In this document: one piece after another, positions 1-8,461 of the stretch | Numbering within the stretch: position 1 is the first letter of the stretch | How the letters are laid out: every line of letters begins with the position of its first letter | Source of the DNA: Clostridia bacterium | GTDB taxonomy: Bacteria; Bacillota; Clostridia; UBA1212; UBA1255 | Length of the DNA: 44,509 nucleotides | NCBI GenBank assembly: GCA_016287565.1 | Contig: JAEFAM010000014.1 | Location: 1-44,509 of the forward strand | Direction of reading: 5' to 3' | Program-made: the position numbers and the translations under genes | Notes under the pieces: model-generated | What the model was told of the DNA's origin: nothing | Databases searched by the model: none | What the model saw: only the letters and a program-made list of their open reading frames with translations

Positions 1-633
1 CCAGTAGACGTGGTCCGTGCAGAGGACGTTCAGGTAGTCCTCGTCCTGGGTCACCACGAAATTGTACAGGTGCAGATAGTGTATGAACTTGTCCAGGATG
101 AACCGCATCCTGAATTCTTCACAATTGATCAGCAGTATGCCTGCGTTGAAGAAATTGTACCGGGAGATGCCGAGCGCTTTCTCCACGTAGGTGCCGTATA
201 CGTCGATCTGGATCATCACCTGTTCATGGCAGGCGCCAACGTAGCAGTCTCCTATGTCGGTCATGTACAGCTCGCTGATGTCTCCCTGCACGATGGTGTC
301 GCTGTCGATATATATGGCTTTATCGTATTCGGGGAACATCTCTGAGATGAACATCCTGAAATACGTGGTCTTCGAATAATAGTCCCTTAAAGGAAGCTTG
401 TCCGCGATGGATGCGATGTATTCGGAAACGTCGCAGAAACTGATCTCGAAATCGTCGTCCGCCAGTCTCCCCAGCACGTCCTGCATCTTCTCTGAAATGT
501 CCGTGTGAAGCACGCAGACTTTGTAGAAATAATCTCTGGAAGCGTGCTCTTTCATCGACGTCAGCGATACGATGGTATATTTAACAAATCTGTCGTCGCA
601 TGCGTAAAAAATCGGTATTACTGGTCTTTCCAT
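1..633 (-). CDS. GT8-family glycosyltransferase, 3' part beyond window
   Basis: The frame is open from ATG at 633 to base 1, giving 211 codons without a stop, so the C-terminus lies outside the window. The family transfers sugars from nucleotide-sugars onto lipopolysaccharide-like or other glycan acceptors. The protein starts MERPVIPIFYACDDRF, and the metal-binding DXD is in AIYIDSDTIVQGD (D110-D112), followed by the acceptor-side motif FFNAGILLIN. No signal peptide is seen, so it is probably cytosolic. Its ATG lies one base after the stop of the second GT8 gene, so the two are almost certainly co-translated. It is distinct from that neighbour (different N-terminus) but of the same fold. The donor and acceptor cannot be read from sequence. 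Confidence 0.88.
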   Translation of the reverse strand, partial: MERPVIPIFYACDDRFVKYTIVSLTSMKEHASRDYFYKVCVLHTDISEKMQDVLGRLADDDFEISFCDVSEYIASIADKLPLRDYYSKTTYFRMFISEMFPEYDKAIYIDSDTIVQGDISELYMTDIGDCYVGACHEQVMIQIDVYGTYVEKALGISRYNFFNAGILLINCEEFRMRFILDKFIHYLHLYNFVVTQDEDYLNVLCTDHVYW

Positions 634-634
634 G

Positions 635-1474
635 TCAGTCAACTTTCCCTTTCCTTTCAAATAGATTTTTCAGATAGATATATTCGAACAGCACGTCGTC
701 GAAAGTGAAATATTTAAACACTTTATGCACCTTCGAAACGTGCCACTGCTTGATGTTGTCCGTGTGAGGGTACGGGAGCCAGAACAGGCGCTTGGAGAAA
801 TGGCGCACCACCGTGTGTTTGTGGAGGAATTTCTGGTCGTTGAACCGCTGCTTCAGCATCTTTTTCTTCGTGGTGGAACGGATCAGCGCGCTCTGGTCCG
901 CGAACACCAGCTTCTTTCTGCATATCCATTCACGGGCCTTTTCCAGGATCCCGGTCTCCTTCATATGCTTTAAGTTGAACAGCAGCACTCCGGCGTTGAT
1001 ATAGTTGGGCTGGATCAGATATTTGCCGTAGTGGTCCCTGGCCGCGGCGTATTCGTAACCTTCCACGTCTATGTCGTAGAGCAGGTGTACGTCGCGGTTG
1101 AACATTATGTCAGCGTCAAGGTACAGGAGCTTGTCGGGCATGCCTTCCACCAGGTCCGCGAAGAGCCTGATCAGCGTGTACGGGGAGCAATATGCGCTTT
1201 CGTTGGGCGATCCGGCAAAATATTTCTCGTACAGTTCCGTAACGTCAACGAGCCTGACGCCGTTTTCGGGGTTATACGTCCTGGCGATATTCTCCAGGAA
1301 GGACGCCTGTTCCTCCGTCACGGGAGTGTAATTGTCCCTGATCCTGGTGAGTGTCATGGTGAAAACATAGAAAGTGAAGGGCTCTTTCGAGTCCGTGCGC
1401 TTCAGGATGGACAGCATTCCCGTCAGCATGCCGTCGAAAACGCCGGAATTGCCGCAGAACAGTATATTGACCAT
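635..1474 (-). CDS. GT8-family glycosyltransferase
   Basis: This 279-residue protein belongs to glycosyltransferase family 8 (lipopolysaccharide glucosyl/galactosyltransferase type). The DXD is in LLYLDADIMFNRD (D120-D122) and is followed by NYINAGVLLFNLKHM, the usual NAG block. The basic C-terminal third (HKHTVVRHFSKRLFWLPYP onward) is typical of GT8 enzymes that sit at the membrane surface. It starts at ATG 1474, two bases after the acyltransferase stop, and runs into the next GT8 gene with a one-base gap. The three genes form one unit, pointing to assembly of an envelope glycolipid or surface glycan. Substrates are not deducible. Confidence 0.88.
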   Translation of the reverse strand: MVNILFCGNSGVFDGMLTGMLSILKRTDSKEPFTFYVFTMTLTRIRDNYTPVTEEQASFLENIARTYNPENGVRLVDVTELYEKYFAGSPNESAYCSPYTLIRLFADLVEGMPDKLLYLDADIMFNRDVHLLYDIDVEGYEYAAARDHYGKYLIQPNYINAGVLLFNLKHMKETGILEKAREWICRKKLVFADQSALIRSTTKKKMLKQRFNDQKFLHKHTVVRHFSKRLFWLPYPHTDNIKQWHVSKVHKVFKYFTFDDVLFEYIYLKNLFERKGKVD

Positions 1475-1476
1475 CG

Positions 1477-2268
1477 CTATGCCTCCTCTTTTTTTATATA
1501 TTTTATGAATTCCACGTCGGAATTCTCAGCTCTTTCGCACATCCTGCCGTACACCGCGTCCCTGAGCGCTTTCGCGCAGTCGGATCTGCCAAGAGACTCG
1601 TCCGGGAAGAAGGGACCGTCTATATAGGTGACGATCTTCGGCTTCTTCAGCTGCTTTCCCAAAAACCGCCTGGCCTGGTAGGTGTTGGTGAAGCAGAACA
1701 CCGGAGCGTCCAGCCTCACGGGGTAACCGAAGGAGGCGTCGGGGAAGGGGCGGATCTTCGTGTAGTAGGGCCATATATGGGCCTCGGGATATATCACGAC
1801 GCAATTGCCGCGGGCGATCTGCTTTTCCATACAGGCGCGGAAGTTTTTTGCCGCGGTCAGGTCGTCGGGCAACGGCATTGCCCCCATATATTGGTTCAGT
1901 TTTCCAAGCACCGGCATGGACACGTTGTTGGGATGCACCACGAAATATACGTCCTTCGGGAAGGCGAACACATTGGGCATCAGCGGGTCTCCGTAGTTGG
2001 AAGTGTGGTTCCCGTACATAAAATAACCCGTTTTGCGGTAGGGCTTCAGCAGCTTCCCGTTTCTGGTGCTCTGGTGCAGCACCAGCTTCGTGTACAGGAA
2101 GGCGAGGGGCGTGGCAGCGACTCTGTAGATCATAAAACGTTTGAATCCGTCAAAACCTTTCGTCCTGTCGTACACGTAGTTTCCGTCAATTTTTATTGGA
2201 GTGATACGGGCTTCGGAAAATTCGTCATTCAGTTCGTCGCTGTAATATATCACACGTCTTTTTTCCAA
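1477..2268 (-). CDS. PlsC-like 1-acylglycerol-3-phosphate acyltransferase family protein
   Basis: This 263-residue acyltransferase of the PlsC/LPLAT superfamily probably acylates a glycerophosphate-type or glycolipid acceptor at the membrane. Block I is GNHTSNYGDP with H88 and D94, so the catalytic pair is spaced HX5D rather than the usual HX4D. Block III is VIYPEAHIWPY (residues 158-168), standing in for FPEGTR. A hydrophobic stretch lies near residues 47-62. The start is TTG at 2268, ten bases after AGGAGG. The ATG at 2278 abuts the AGGAGG and is out of frame, so it is rejected. It is first in an operon with two GT8 genes, which suggests lipid-linked glycan synthesis. True AGP acyltransferase activity is uncertain because of the altered motif. 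Confidence 0.75.
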   Translation of the reverse strand: MEKRRVIYYSDELNDEFSEARITPIKIDGNYVYDRTKGFDGFKRFMIYRVAATPLAFLYTKLVLHQSTRNGKLLKPYRKTGYFMYGNHTSNYGDPLMPNVFAFPKDVYFVVHPNNVSMPVLGKLNQYMGAMPLPDDLTAAKNFRACMEKQIARGNCVVIYPEAHIWPYYTKIRPFPDASFGYPVRLDAPVFCFTNTYQARRFLGKQLKKPKIVTYIDGPFFPDESLGRSDCAKALRDAVYGRMCERAENSDVEFIKYIKKEEA

Positions 2269-2328
2269 CGCCTTTCATCCTCCTTTGACAGTATTCCGCC
2301 GCCGGTTTTTGTCCCGGGGTACGGCTGG

Positions 2329-2357
2329 ATTGTACTATAAGCGCCGGAAAAGGTCAA
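2329..2357 (-). promoter_or_regulatory. sigma-A promoter of the acyltransferase/GT8 operon
   Basis: On the minus strand, TTGACC (2357-2352) and TACAAT (2334-2329) are separated by exactly 17 bases. The predicted start of transcription lies about 50 bases ahead of the TTG start at 2268. Confidence 0.75.
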
Positions 2358-2610
2358 CCGCCCGGGGGCCTCCGAAGGGCCTGAAAGGGCAGGTGTAGAG
2401 GCTTTCCGTGACCTTTGTAGAACGTCAAAAAAGGGAGTGAACCGGCAGTAGAGTGGGGAAATCTGCGGTAGACAGGCGGAAACGGAGGTTGACAGCCGGG
2501 TGCGGGAGTAGAGGGGGAGCGCGGCGGGAACGGCCGGGAGAAATTCGGCGGGAAAAGCGACGGTGTGGTACGGCTTCGGGCGAAAAACTGTTTTTTACGG
2601 GCGCCGTTTA
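2358..2610. other. intergenic, no gene recognised
   Basis: This GC-rich stretch lies between two divergent promoters. GTAGA recurs about five times between 2393 and 2512 at irregular spacing. I see no coding frame with a ribosome binding site, no terminator and no clear hairpin. Confidence 0.5.
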
Positions 2611-2619
2611 TGATATAAT
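2611..2619 (+). promoter_or_regulatory. extended -10 promoter of the GH129-like gene
   Basis: TGATATAAT is a TGN-TATAAT extended -10 element about 43 bases before the ATG at 2662. The -35 region is poor (T-rich only), which is acceptable for an extended -10 promoter. Confidence 0.6.
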
Positions 2620-2661
2620 TGACGCAGCAGATCATCCTGAACGTCAGAGAGGTATTCGATT

Positions 2662-4521
2662 ATGGATAACAGGACAGCGGCAGACATCGAGAACACAGGG
2701 GCCTACGTGCTGAAAAGCAGGGGACTCGTCATCGAGGCATTGCCCTCGGAATTCAGATACACGTTCGTATTGCCCGGCGGAGCGCGCTGGGAGATGAACA
2801 GGGTCCCGTTCGTCAAAAAGGGAGATGGAACGGTATTGCCCTTCCCGAAACCGTCTTCGGTGTCGTTCAGGCACGCGGGGACCGGGGACGTTTTAAAGAC
2901 GGTGTACAGCGGATTTGAAGGGTCCGGCATCGTTGCCACGGCAATGCTCCAGCTGGACGAAACTACCGGCGACGCCGTGTTCCGGCTTGGGATCGAAGGG
3001 GAAGCCAGGTTTGAATTCGATACGATCCAGTATCCCGCGCCGCTGGAGTTCGGGGCAAAGCCCGGCCACGGCTGCACGGTGCTTTCCCAGATGCAGGGAA
3101 CGCTCTATCCCGCAGGGGAGCAGATCGTTGCCCAGACCGGCCTCATCTACGAGCGCGACGGGTACATGCCTCTCTACGGGCAGGTGAGGAACGGCAGCGG
3201 CTATGCGGCAATATTCGAGACTCCCTACGACGCCAGGTACGACGTCGACGACGACCGCATCCGGCCCCTGTGGCGCCACTCTCTGGGTCAATTCCGCTAC
3301 GCCAGGACCATGCGCTACTGTTTCCGCGACGAGTGCGACCACAACGTGATCGCCAGATGCTACCGGGACTATCTGGAAGAGCGCGGCCTGCTGGTGACGC
3401 TGAAGGAAAAATTTGCCCGGAACCCCAAAGCCGAGCGCATACTGGGATTGCCCGTGATCCATTCCGGCATCGCGGCCCACATTGCCCCCGAGTCGATGTT
3501 TTACGATAAAGAACATCCCGAGAACAACGACAGGTACACGCCTTTCGACACCAGGGCCGCGGAGCTGAGAGCCCTGAAAGCCAGGGGCCTCGACGCCGCG
3601 TACACCCATTTCGACGGCTGGGGCAAACACGGCTACGACAACCTTCATCCGTCTCCTTTCCCGCCCAGCCCGGATGCCGGAGGCGCCGAGGGGATGAAGC
3701 GGCTGGCAGATACCTGCGCAGAGCTGGGATACATATTCGGCATTCACGATCAATACAGGGATTACTACTACGACAATCCCGATTTCTGCATCGACGAGGC
3801 GGTGACCTACGCCGACGGCAGGCATCCTTTCCACGACGTGTGGAACGGAGGCGCCCATACGTTCCTGTGCTCCGCGCTTGCCCCCGATTACGTGCGCCGG
3901 AACTACAACGAATTCAAAAAGCTAGGCATCAACGTGGAAGCCGCGTACCTTGACGTGTTCTCGGTGGTGGAACTTGACGAGTGCTACCATCCGGACCATC
4001 CCGCCACGAGGGAAGACTGCGCAAGGAACCGGCGCCACTGCCTGGAGATATTGACGGAGCAGGGGATAATACCTTCCTCCGAGGAAGCCACGGACTGCAT
4101 CATTCCGTCGATGATCCTCTGCCACCACGCGCCCATGCACTGCACCGGATTCGATTACGAACTGGACGCCGTGGGTATTCCCATCCCGCTGTTCACGCTG
4201 GTATATCACGACTGCCTGATAGTGCCCTGGATCGGCCTCCCCGAAGAGAGGAGCGGCTGGTGCATACCCAGGGGCGAATCCGCGTACGCCTACGCGATCC
4301 TGTACGGGCAGCCTGTATACTGCCCCATGGACGCGGATGAAAAAGATATCGAAGCGGTCAAATTCGCCTGCGGCAACGCAAAGCGCCTGGCTCACGAGCG
4401 TATGGTGAAGCACGAATTTTTGAGCGAGGACAACAGCCTCCAGCGCACGACGTTCTCCGACGGCACGGTGATCACGGTAAACATCCGCAGCGGCGAGTAC
4501 GAGATCCGGCCGGGGACGTGA
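2662..4521 (+). CDS. probable glycoside hydrolase, GH129/GH101/DUF5696-like TIM barrel
   Basis: This 619-residue protein has no signal peptide, so it is probably cytosolic. Residues 1-230 look like a beta-sandwich and residues 260-560 like a TIM barrel. Acidic candidates sit at strand ends: D318 in THFDGWG, D431 in AAYLDVF, and E474/E475 in PSSEEATD. The DQYRDYYYDNP block and the LDECY...HP block after D431 are features I associate with DUF5696/GH129-type proteins, relatives of endo- and exo-alpha-N-acetylgalactosaminidases. The length is close to a typical GH129 enzyme. If so, it removes alpha-GalNAc from imported glycans, which would fit the GH123-like gene directly downstream. The family call comes from recognition only, and another retaining alpha-glycosidase is possible. 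The start has AGAGAGG nine bases upstream. Confidence 0.6.
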   Translation: MDNRTAADIENTGAYVLKSRGLVIEALPSEFRYTFVLPGGARWEMNRVPFVKKGDGTVLPFPKPSSVSFRHAGTGDVLKTVYSGFEGSGIVATAMLQLDETTGDAVFRLGIEGEARFEFDTIQYPAPLEFGAKPGHGCTVLSQMQGTLYPAGEQIVAQTGLIYERDGYMPLYGQVRNGSGYAAIFETPYDARYDVDDDRIRPLWRHSLGQFRYARTMRYCFRDECDHNVIARCYRDYLEERGLLVTLKEKFARNPKAERILGLPVIHSGIAAHIAPESMFYDKEHPENNDRYTPFDTRAAELRALKARGLDAAYTHFDGWGKHGYDNLHPSPFPPSPDAGGAEGMKRLADTCAELGYIFGIHDQYRDYYYDNPDFCIDEAVTYADGRHPFHDVWNGGAHTFLCSALAPDYVRRNYNEFKKLGINVEAAYLDVFSVVELDECYHPDHPATREDCARNRRHCLEILTEQGIIPSSEEATDCIIPSMILCHHAPMHCTGFDYELDAVGIPIPLFTLVYHDCLIVPWIGLPEERSGWCIPRGESAYAYAILYGQPVYCPMDADEKDIEAVKFACGNAKRLAHERMVKHEFLSEDNSLQRTTFSDGTVITVNIRSGEYEIRPGT

Positions 4522-4628
4522 CGGCGGCGTGAGGCGCGAGGCTGCGGAACGCCCGGGAGCGCCGGGGAGACGTCCTTGAAAGGCCACGAAAAAGGCTTGT
4601 GAAAGGCCTCCAAAAGCCCCTTAGAGGG

Positions 4629-4657
4629 TTGCCAAACGGCCCCTTTGAGGATATAAT
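4629..4657 (+). promoter_or_regulatory. sigma-A promoter of the GH123-like gene
   Basis: TTGCCA (4629-4634) and TATAAT (4652-4657) are separated by 17 bases. The ATG follows at 4736 after a leader of about 70 bases. Confidence 0.75.
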
Positions 4658-4735
4658 CGACCAGGAAAAAACGAGCCGCGTTTACAGGACGTTATGCTGC
4701 TTTTTGGAAGCGAAGCCTGAAAGGAAGCTGAAGAT

Positions 4736-7318
4736 ATGAAAAGCTGTTTTACGGAAAAGAAAACTGAAAAAGACCGCAGGGGCAGAGCCTGCGCTGTTGC
4801 AGCCGTGATATGCGTGCTGCTGACGGCCGCGGTGCTTTTGATGGAAGGCTGCGGAAAGACGCCGGGAGAAACGGTGATCACCGTGCCCACGGACGCGCCC
4901 GCCACCGAAGAGGCCAAAACGGACGAACCGGCATTGACCGACGCGCCCGCTACGGATGAGCCTGCGTTGACTGACGAGCCCGCCACAGACGAACCTGCCA
5001 CAGACGTTCCTGCCACCGGCACTCCGGCGCCCGAGACGGAGATACCTTCAGCCACCGCAAACATAACGGCCACTCCCGCGCCCACGTCTACGGCTACCCC
5101 GGAGCCTACAAAGACTCCCACGGCCACTTCCCGCCCCACGCCTACCGCCACTCCGGCACCCACTCCCACCCTCGCTCCCTACGACGAGCCGGACAACGTT
5201 TTCATGACCTGGAACGATTCCACGCTGGGCGCCTTCAAGACCACCCAGGGCAAGCAGACCGACGTCACTCTGGCAGACGACGGCATTAAATTTACCTACA
5301 CCGCAAGCGCCGGCGCCGATCCTTTCGTATACTTCGATCTCGAAAAATACCAGAGCGTATCCGGTAAAAACGCCCTTGCAGGCAGCAAAGGCTCCTATAT
5401 AGTGATGAAAGTCAGGTCCGAAGGCGGCGACGGAGACATTGAAATGTTCACCCACAAGCCCGCCGCGGGAGACAGCGCCAAGACCTGCTACACCGCGGAC
5501 GGAGACTGGCATTACGTGCTGGCCGACATGACCGGTACCACGCTCACACAGCCCGCCAAACTCACCAAAGTCCGCATCGACTGGTCCGGCATTAGCACTA
5601 AGAAAGGCGCCACCATGGTGCTGTCCGAGATCCGCTTCTACGACAGTTACGAAGACGCCATGGAAGCCGCCGGCCTTTCGAAGTACATATTGAAAGATTC
5701 CTCTTCCCTCAGCGACAACGACCCGCTGGCCAGCAGGAAACTGACCGCAACAAACGAAGAATCTTCCGTGAAGCTCTGGTTCGAGCATCCCACCGAGAAG
5801 ATCAACCGCAACGTCACCAAGGCAGGCAGCAGGACAGGCTACACCGTATATATGGCCAGGAACGAAGCCGAAAACGCACAGTTCATCATTGCCCCCGGCA
5901 GAGCCGTGAACCTCAGAGTGGAAGTTGACCCGTTCTCAGACGGCAAGGGCAACACCGTTGATTTCGAGCTTGCCTACGAGTATTACCACAACATCAGCGG
6001 CACCTTCATCCCCGACGGACTGATCCCGTACACCGGACCGGTCAGCGTGGCCGCGGGCAATTCCCAGGGCTTCGTCATCCGCCTGACTTCGCTGCCTTCC
6101 ACCAAGGCCGGAACGTACAATTCCGTCATCCACGTTTACGACGACGACACGGGCAAAGAGATCAAGCGCGCCGCTGTTGCCGCCCACGTCTGGAACGTGG
6201 AGCTGTCCGAAGAGACCAAACTCCGCACCGCCTTCGCCATGAGCGAGGACCAGATCAAGAACTCCTATTCCGACCAGAAATACACTCCCGAGCAGAAGAA
6301 CGTGCTGTACGACAGCTACTACGCCTTCTTCCTCAAATACCGCATCAACATCATGGACGTGCCTCACGGACTCACTTCCGGCTACGCGGCCAACAACGTG
6401 CTGAACAATCCCCGCGTTAATACGGTTAGATGGCGCAACCTCGACTGGAGCATCAAGGACGACAACGACGGCGTGTGGCCCGACTGGATGGACAAAGTGT
6501 TCTACTACACTGTCGACGAGCCCGGCGCCCGCAACAGCATTGCCACGGACATGGCCACGCTGCTTAGCCACGCCAACACGATCCGCAGCAACACGCCTCA
6601 ATACCGCATGGTTTGCCCGATCGATCGCAACGACAACCTCACCGCCGACGGAAAGGCCGCTTCTTTCGCCAATTCCGACACGGATATGATCGGCTACATG
6701 CAGCAGGCTACCAACATCTGGTGCGTTAAAATGGACGCCTTCACGCCCAGAGAACTCAGATTCGTAAAGGGCTCTCTGAACCTTCAGTCTATGGAGCAGG
6801 ACATCCGTTACGGCACCTTCGCGCAGAGGATGAAAGCGCGCGTGGAGCAGGGCGACGAGCTCTGGGCCTACGTGGCCATCAACCCCACCGAGCCATACGT
6901 GAACTGGATGCTCCGCTCCGACGGCACCGAGGCGATCACCACGATGTGGCAGCTTTACCAGAACGACGTCACCGGCCTCCTTTACTGGACCGTCAACTAC
7001 TGGAAGGTCAATTACTGGGGCTCCAGTCCCTGGCAGCTTCCTTACGGCTCCACGGGCTACGGCGACGGAGATCTGATCTACAGTGGCTACAGTTTCGACC
7101 TCACCGAACCCATCCCGACGCTGAGACTCGAGTCTCTGCGCGACGGTATCGAAGACTACCAGATGCTCTGCATGCTGGAAGAAAAGCTGGGCAGGGAAGC
7201 CGTCGACGAGCTCGTATCACGCATCACCACCAGCGTCGTCACGTTCTCCAGAGACGACGACCTGATCCGCGCGGTCAGGGCGCTGCTGGGGCAGACGCTG
7301 GAAAACGCGATGAACTGA
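4736..7318 (+). CDS. surface-tethered GH123-like (DUF4091) glycosidase with Thr/Pro linker
   Basis: This 860-residue exported enzyme has a hydrophobic signal (residues 19-36) ending in LLMEGC with C39. That is a poor lipobox, so it could be a lipoprotein or a membrane-anchored protein. A low-complexity spacer of TDEPAT/TPT repeats spans about residues 45-150. Residues 155-315 form a beta-sandwich module. The C-terminal half matches DUF4091, the GH123 catalytic domain, with the neighbouring acidic pair D594-E595 in YYTVDEPG and the closing LRLESLRDGIEDYQML signature. GH123 enzymes are beta-N-acetylgalactosaminidases that use substrate-assisted catalysis through a DE pair. It probably cleaves beta-GalNAc from host or plant glycans at the cell surface. 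The specificity is inferred from family membership. Confidence 0.8.
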   Translation: MKSCFTEKKTEKDRRGRACAVAAVICVLLTAAVLLMEGCGKTPGETVITVPTDAPATEEAKTDEPALTDAPATDEPALTDEPATDEPATDVPATGTPAPETEIPSATANITATPAPTSTATPEPTKTPTATSRPTPTATPAPTPTLAPYDEPDNVFMTWNDSTLGAFKTTQGKQTDVTLADDGIKFTYTASAGADPFVYFDLEKYQSVSGKNALAGSKGSYIVMKVRSEGGDGDIEMFTHKPAAGDSAKTCYTADGDWHYVLADMTGTTLTQPAKLTKVRIDWSGISTKKGATMVLSEIRFYDSYEDAMEAAGLSKYILKDSSSLSDNDPLASRKLTATNEESSVKLWFEHPTEKINRNVTKAGSRTGYTVYMARNEAENAQFIIAPGRAVNLRVEVDPFSDGKGNTVDFELAYEYYHNISGTFIPDGLIPYTGPVSVAAGNSQGFVIRLTSLPSTKAGTYNSVIHVYDDDTGKEIKRAAVAAHVWNVELSEETKLRTAFAMSEDQIKNSYSDQKYTPEQKNVLYDSYYAFFLKYRINIMDVPHGLTSGYAANNVLNNPRVNTVRWRNLDWSIKDDNDGVWPDWMDKVFYYTVDEPGARNSIATDMATLLSHANTIRSNTPQYRMVCPIDRNDNLTADGKAASFANSDTDMIGYMQQATNIWCVKMDAFTPRELRFVKGSLNLQSMEQDIRYGTFAQRMKARVEQGDELWAYVAINPTEPYVNWMLRSDGTEAITTMWQLYQNDVTGLLYWTVNYWKVNYWGSSPWQLPYGSTGYGDGDLIYSGYSFDLTEPIPTLRLESLRDGIEDYQMLCMLEEKLGREAVDELVSRITTSVVTFSRDDDLIRAVRALLGQTLENAMN

Positions 7319-7364
7319 CTTCAATGGCAGCAAAACGTGTTTCATACTTTAAGGAGGAAACCGA

Positions 7365-8339
7365 ATGACTAACAAAGAGATCTACAAGAAGACGCTGTGC
7401 TTCTCCGTGCGTCAGCTGATCATCGGGCTCATTTCCCTGGTGCTGTTCGCGGGCTTTTGCGTGGCTGGATATTTCATTGCCGAGAAAGCGGCGGACAAAG
7501 GGCTCATCGGCCTTGCCATCGGCCTGGTCGTGGGACTGATAGTCGCCGCCCTCATTTCCAGATTCCTGATATACCGCCAGAAAGCGGCCCAGATCGCCAT
7601 GATGACGAAGGGCATCACCGAAGGGACGCTGCCGGACAACGTTTACCAGGAAGGCAAAAAGATCGTTAAGGAGCGCTTCGCCACTCTGGCGGCGCTGTTT
7701 GCCATTACCGCGGCCATCAAGGCCATATTCAACCAGATCGGAAGAGGCATCTCTTCGCTGGGCCAGACGCTGGGCGGCGATACAGGAGGCGCGGTGGGTT
7801 CCGCGGTCTCTTCGGCCATACAGACCATGGTGGCGTACCTTTGCGACTGCTGCCTCGGATGGGTCTTCTTCCGCAGCGGCGTCAGCGCTGTAAAGGCCAC
7901 CTGCGAAGGCGCGGTGCTCTTCTTCAAGAAGGGCAAGGCTCTTATTAAGAACGTGGGCCGCATATTCGGCATGGGCCTCGCTTCCCTCGCGCTGATCGGC
8001 GGCGCGGTGTTCGGCCTGTCGTATCTTATCTTCAGCCGCTTCGGCAACGCTTTCAGCACGCTGGCCTCTGAGATCGCGGAGGGCGCGGCCCGTCTCGAGA
8101 CGGAGGCCCCGGATTTCCTGACGAACCCTGCCACGCTGACCATAGCCTGCGCGGGATTGCTGGGCGTCGTGATCTGGTCCTTCGTCCACACGTATTTCAT
8201 CCGCCCCTTCGTGCTTACAGGAGTGCTCCGCAATTACCTCGAGGCAGGCATGGCGGACATTCCCACGGAGGAATCCTTCGCGCTGCTCGACAGCAAGTCC
8301 CCCAAGTTCGCCAAGCTCAGAAAGCAGCTTACGGATTAA
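7365..8339 (+). CDS. multi-pass membrane protein, function unknown
   Basis: This 324-residue protein has about five to six predicted membrane helices (near residues 17-40, 47-68, 103-120, 150-172, 193-217 and 255-280). A Gly/Ala/Ser-rich segment lies around residues 122-150 and the C-terminal tail is charged. I recognise no family. It starts ATG after AAGGAGG and lies 46 bases after the GH123-like gene, so it may share that promoter, and it is followed by a strong terminator. A link to glycan use is only positional. Confidence 0.7.
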   Translation: MTNKEIYKKTLCFSVRQLIIGLISLVLFAGFCVAGYFIAEKAADKGLIGLAIGLVVGLIVAALISRFLIYRQKAAQIAMMTKGITEGTLPDNVYQEGKKIVKERFATLAALFAITAAIKAIFNQIGRGISSLGQTLGGDTGGAVGSAVSSAIQTMVAYLCDCCLGWVFFRSGVSAVKATCEGAVLFFKKGKALIKNVGRIFGMGLASLALIGGAVFGLSYLIFSRFGNAFSTLASEIAEGAARLETEAPDFLTNPATLTIACAGLLGVVIWSFVHTYFIRPFVLTGVLRNYLEAGMADIPTEESFALLDSKSPKFAKLRKQLTD

Positions 8340-8370
8340 GCAGGAAATCGACCGTCAACGCAAATTGAAA

Positions 8371-8427
8371 AAGGCTGTTAAGCTGCCGGCGAATGTTGCC
8401 GGACTCACTTAACAGCCTTGTTTTTTT
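8371..8427. terminator. bidirectional intrinsic terminator
   Basis: A perfect 12-base inverted repeat (AAGGCTGTTAAG at 8371-8382, complement at 8408-8419) encloses an inner CCGGC/GCCGG pair. T7 follows on the plus strand. On the minus strand the stem is followed by TTTTTC, so it also ends ileS transcription. Confidence 0.85.
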
Positions 8428-8461
8428 GCCTGTTTTTGCGGGATCGAAAAAAAACGCGTTC

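Noticed and set aside
2393-2512. Recurring GTAGA pentamers in the intergenic region before the GH129-like gene
   Set aside because: Spacing is irregular, flanks are not conserved and a pentamer can recur by chance in such sequence.
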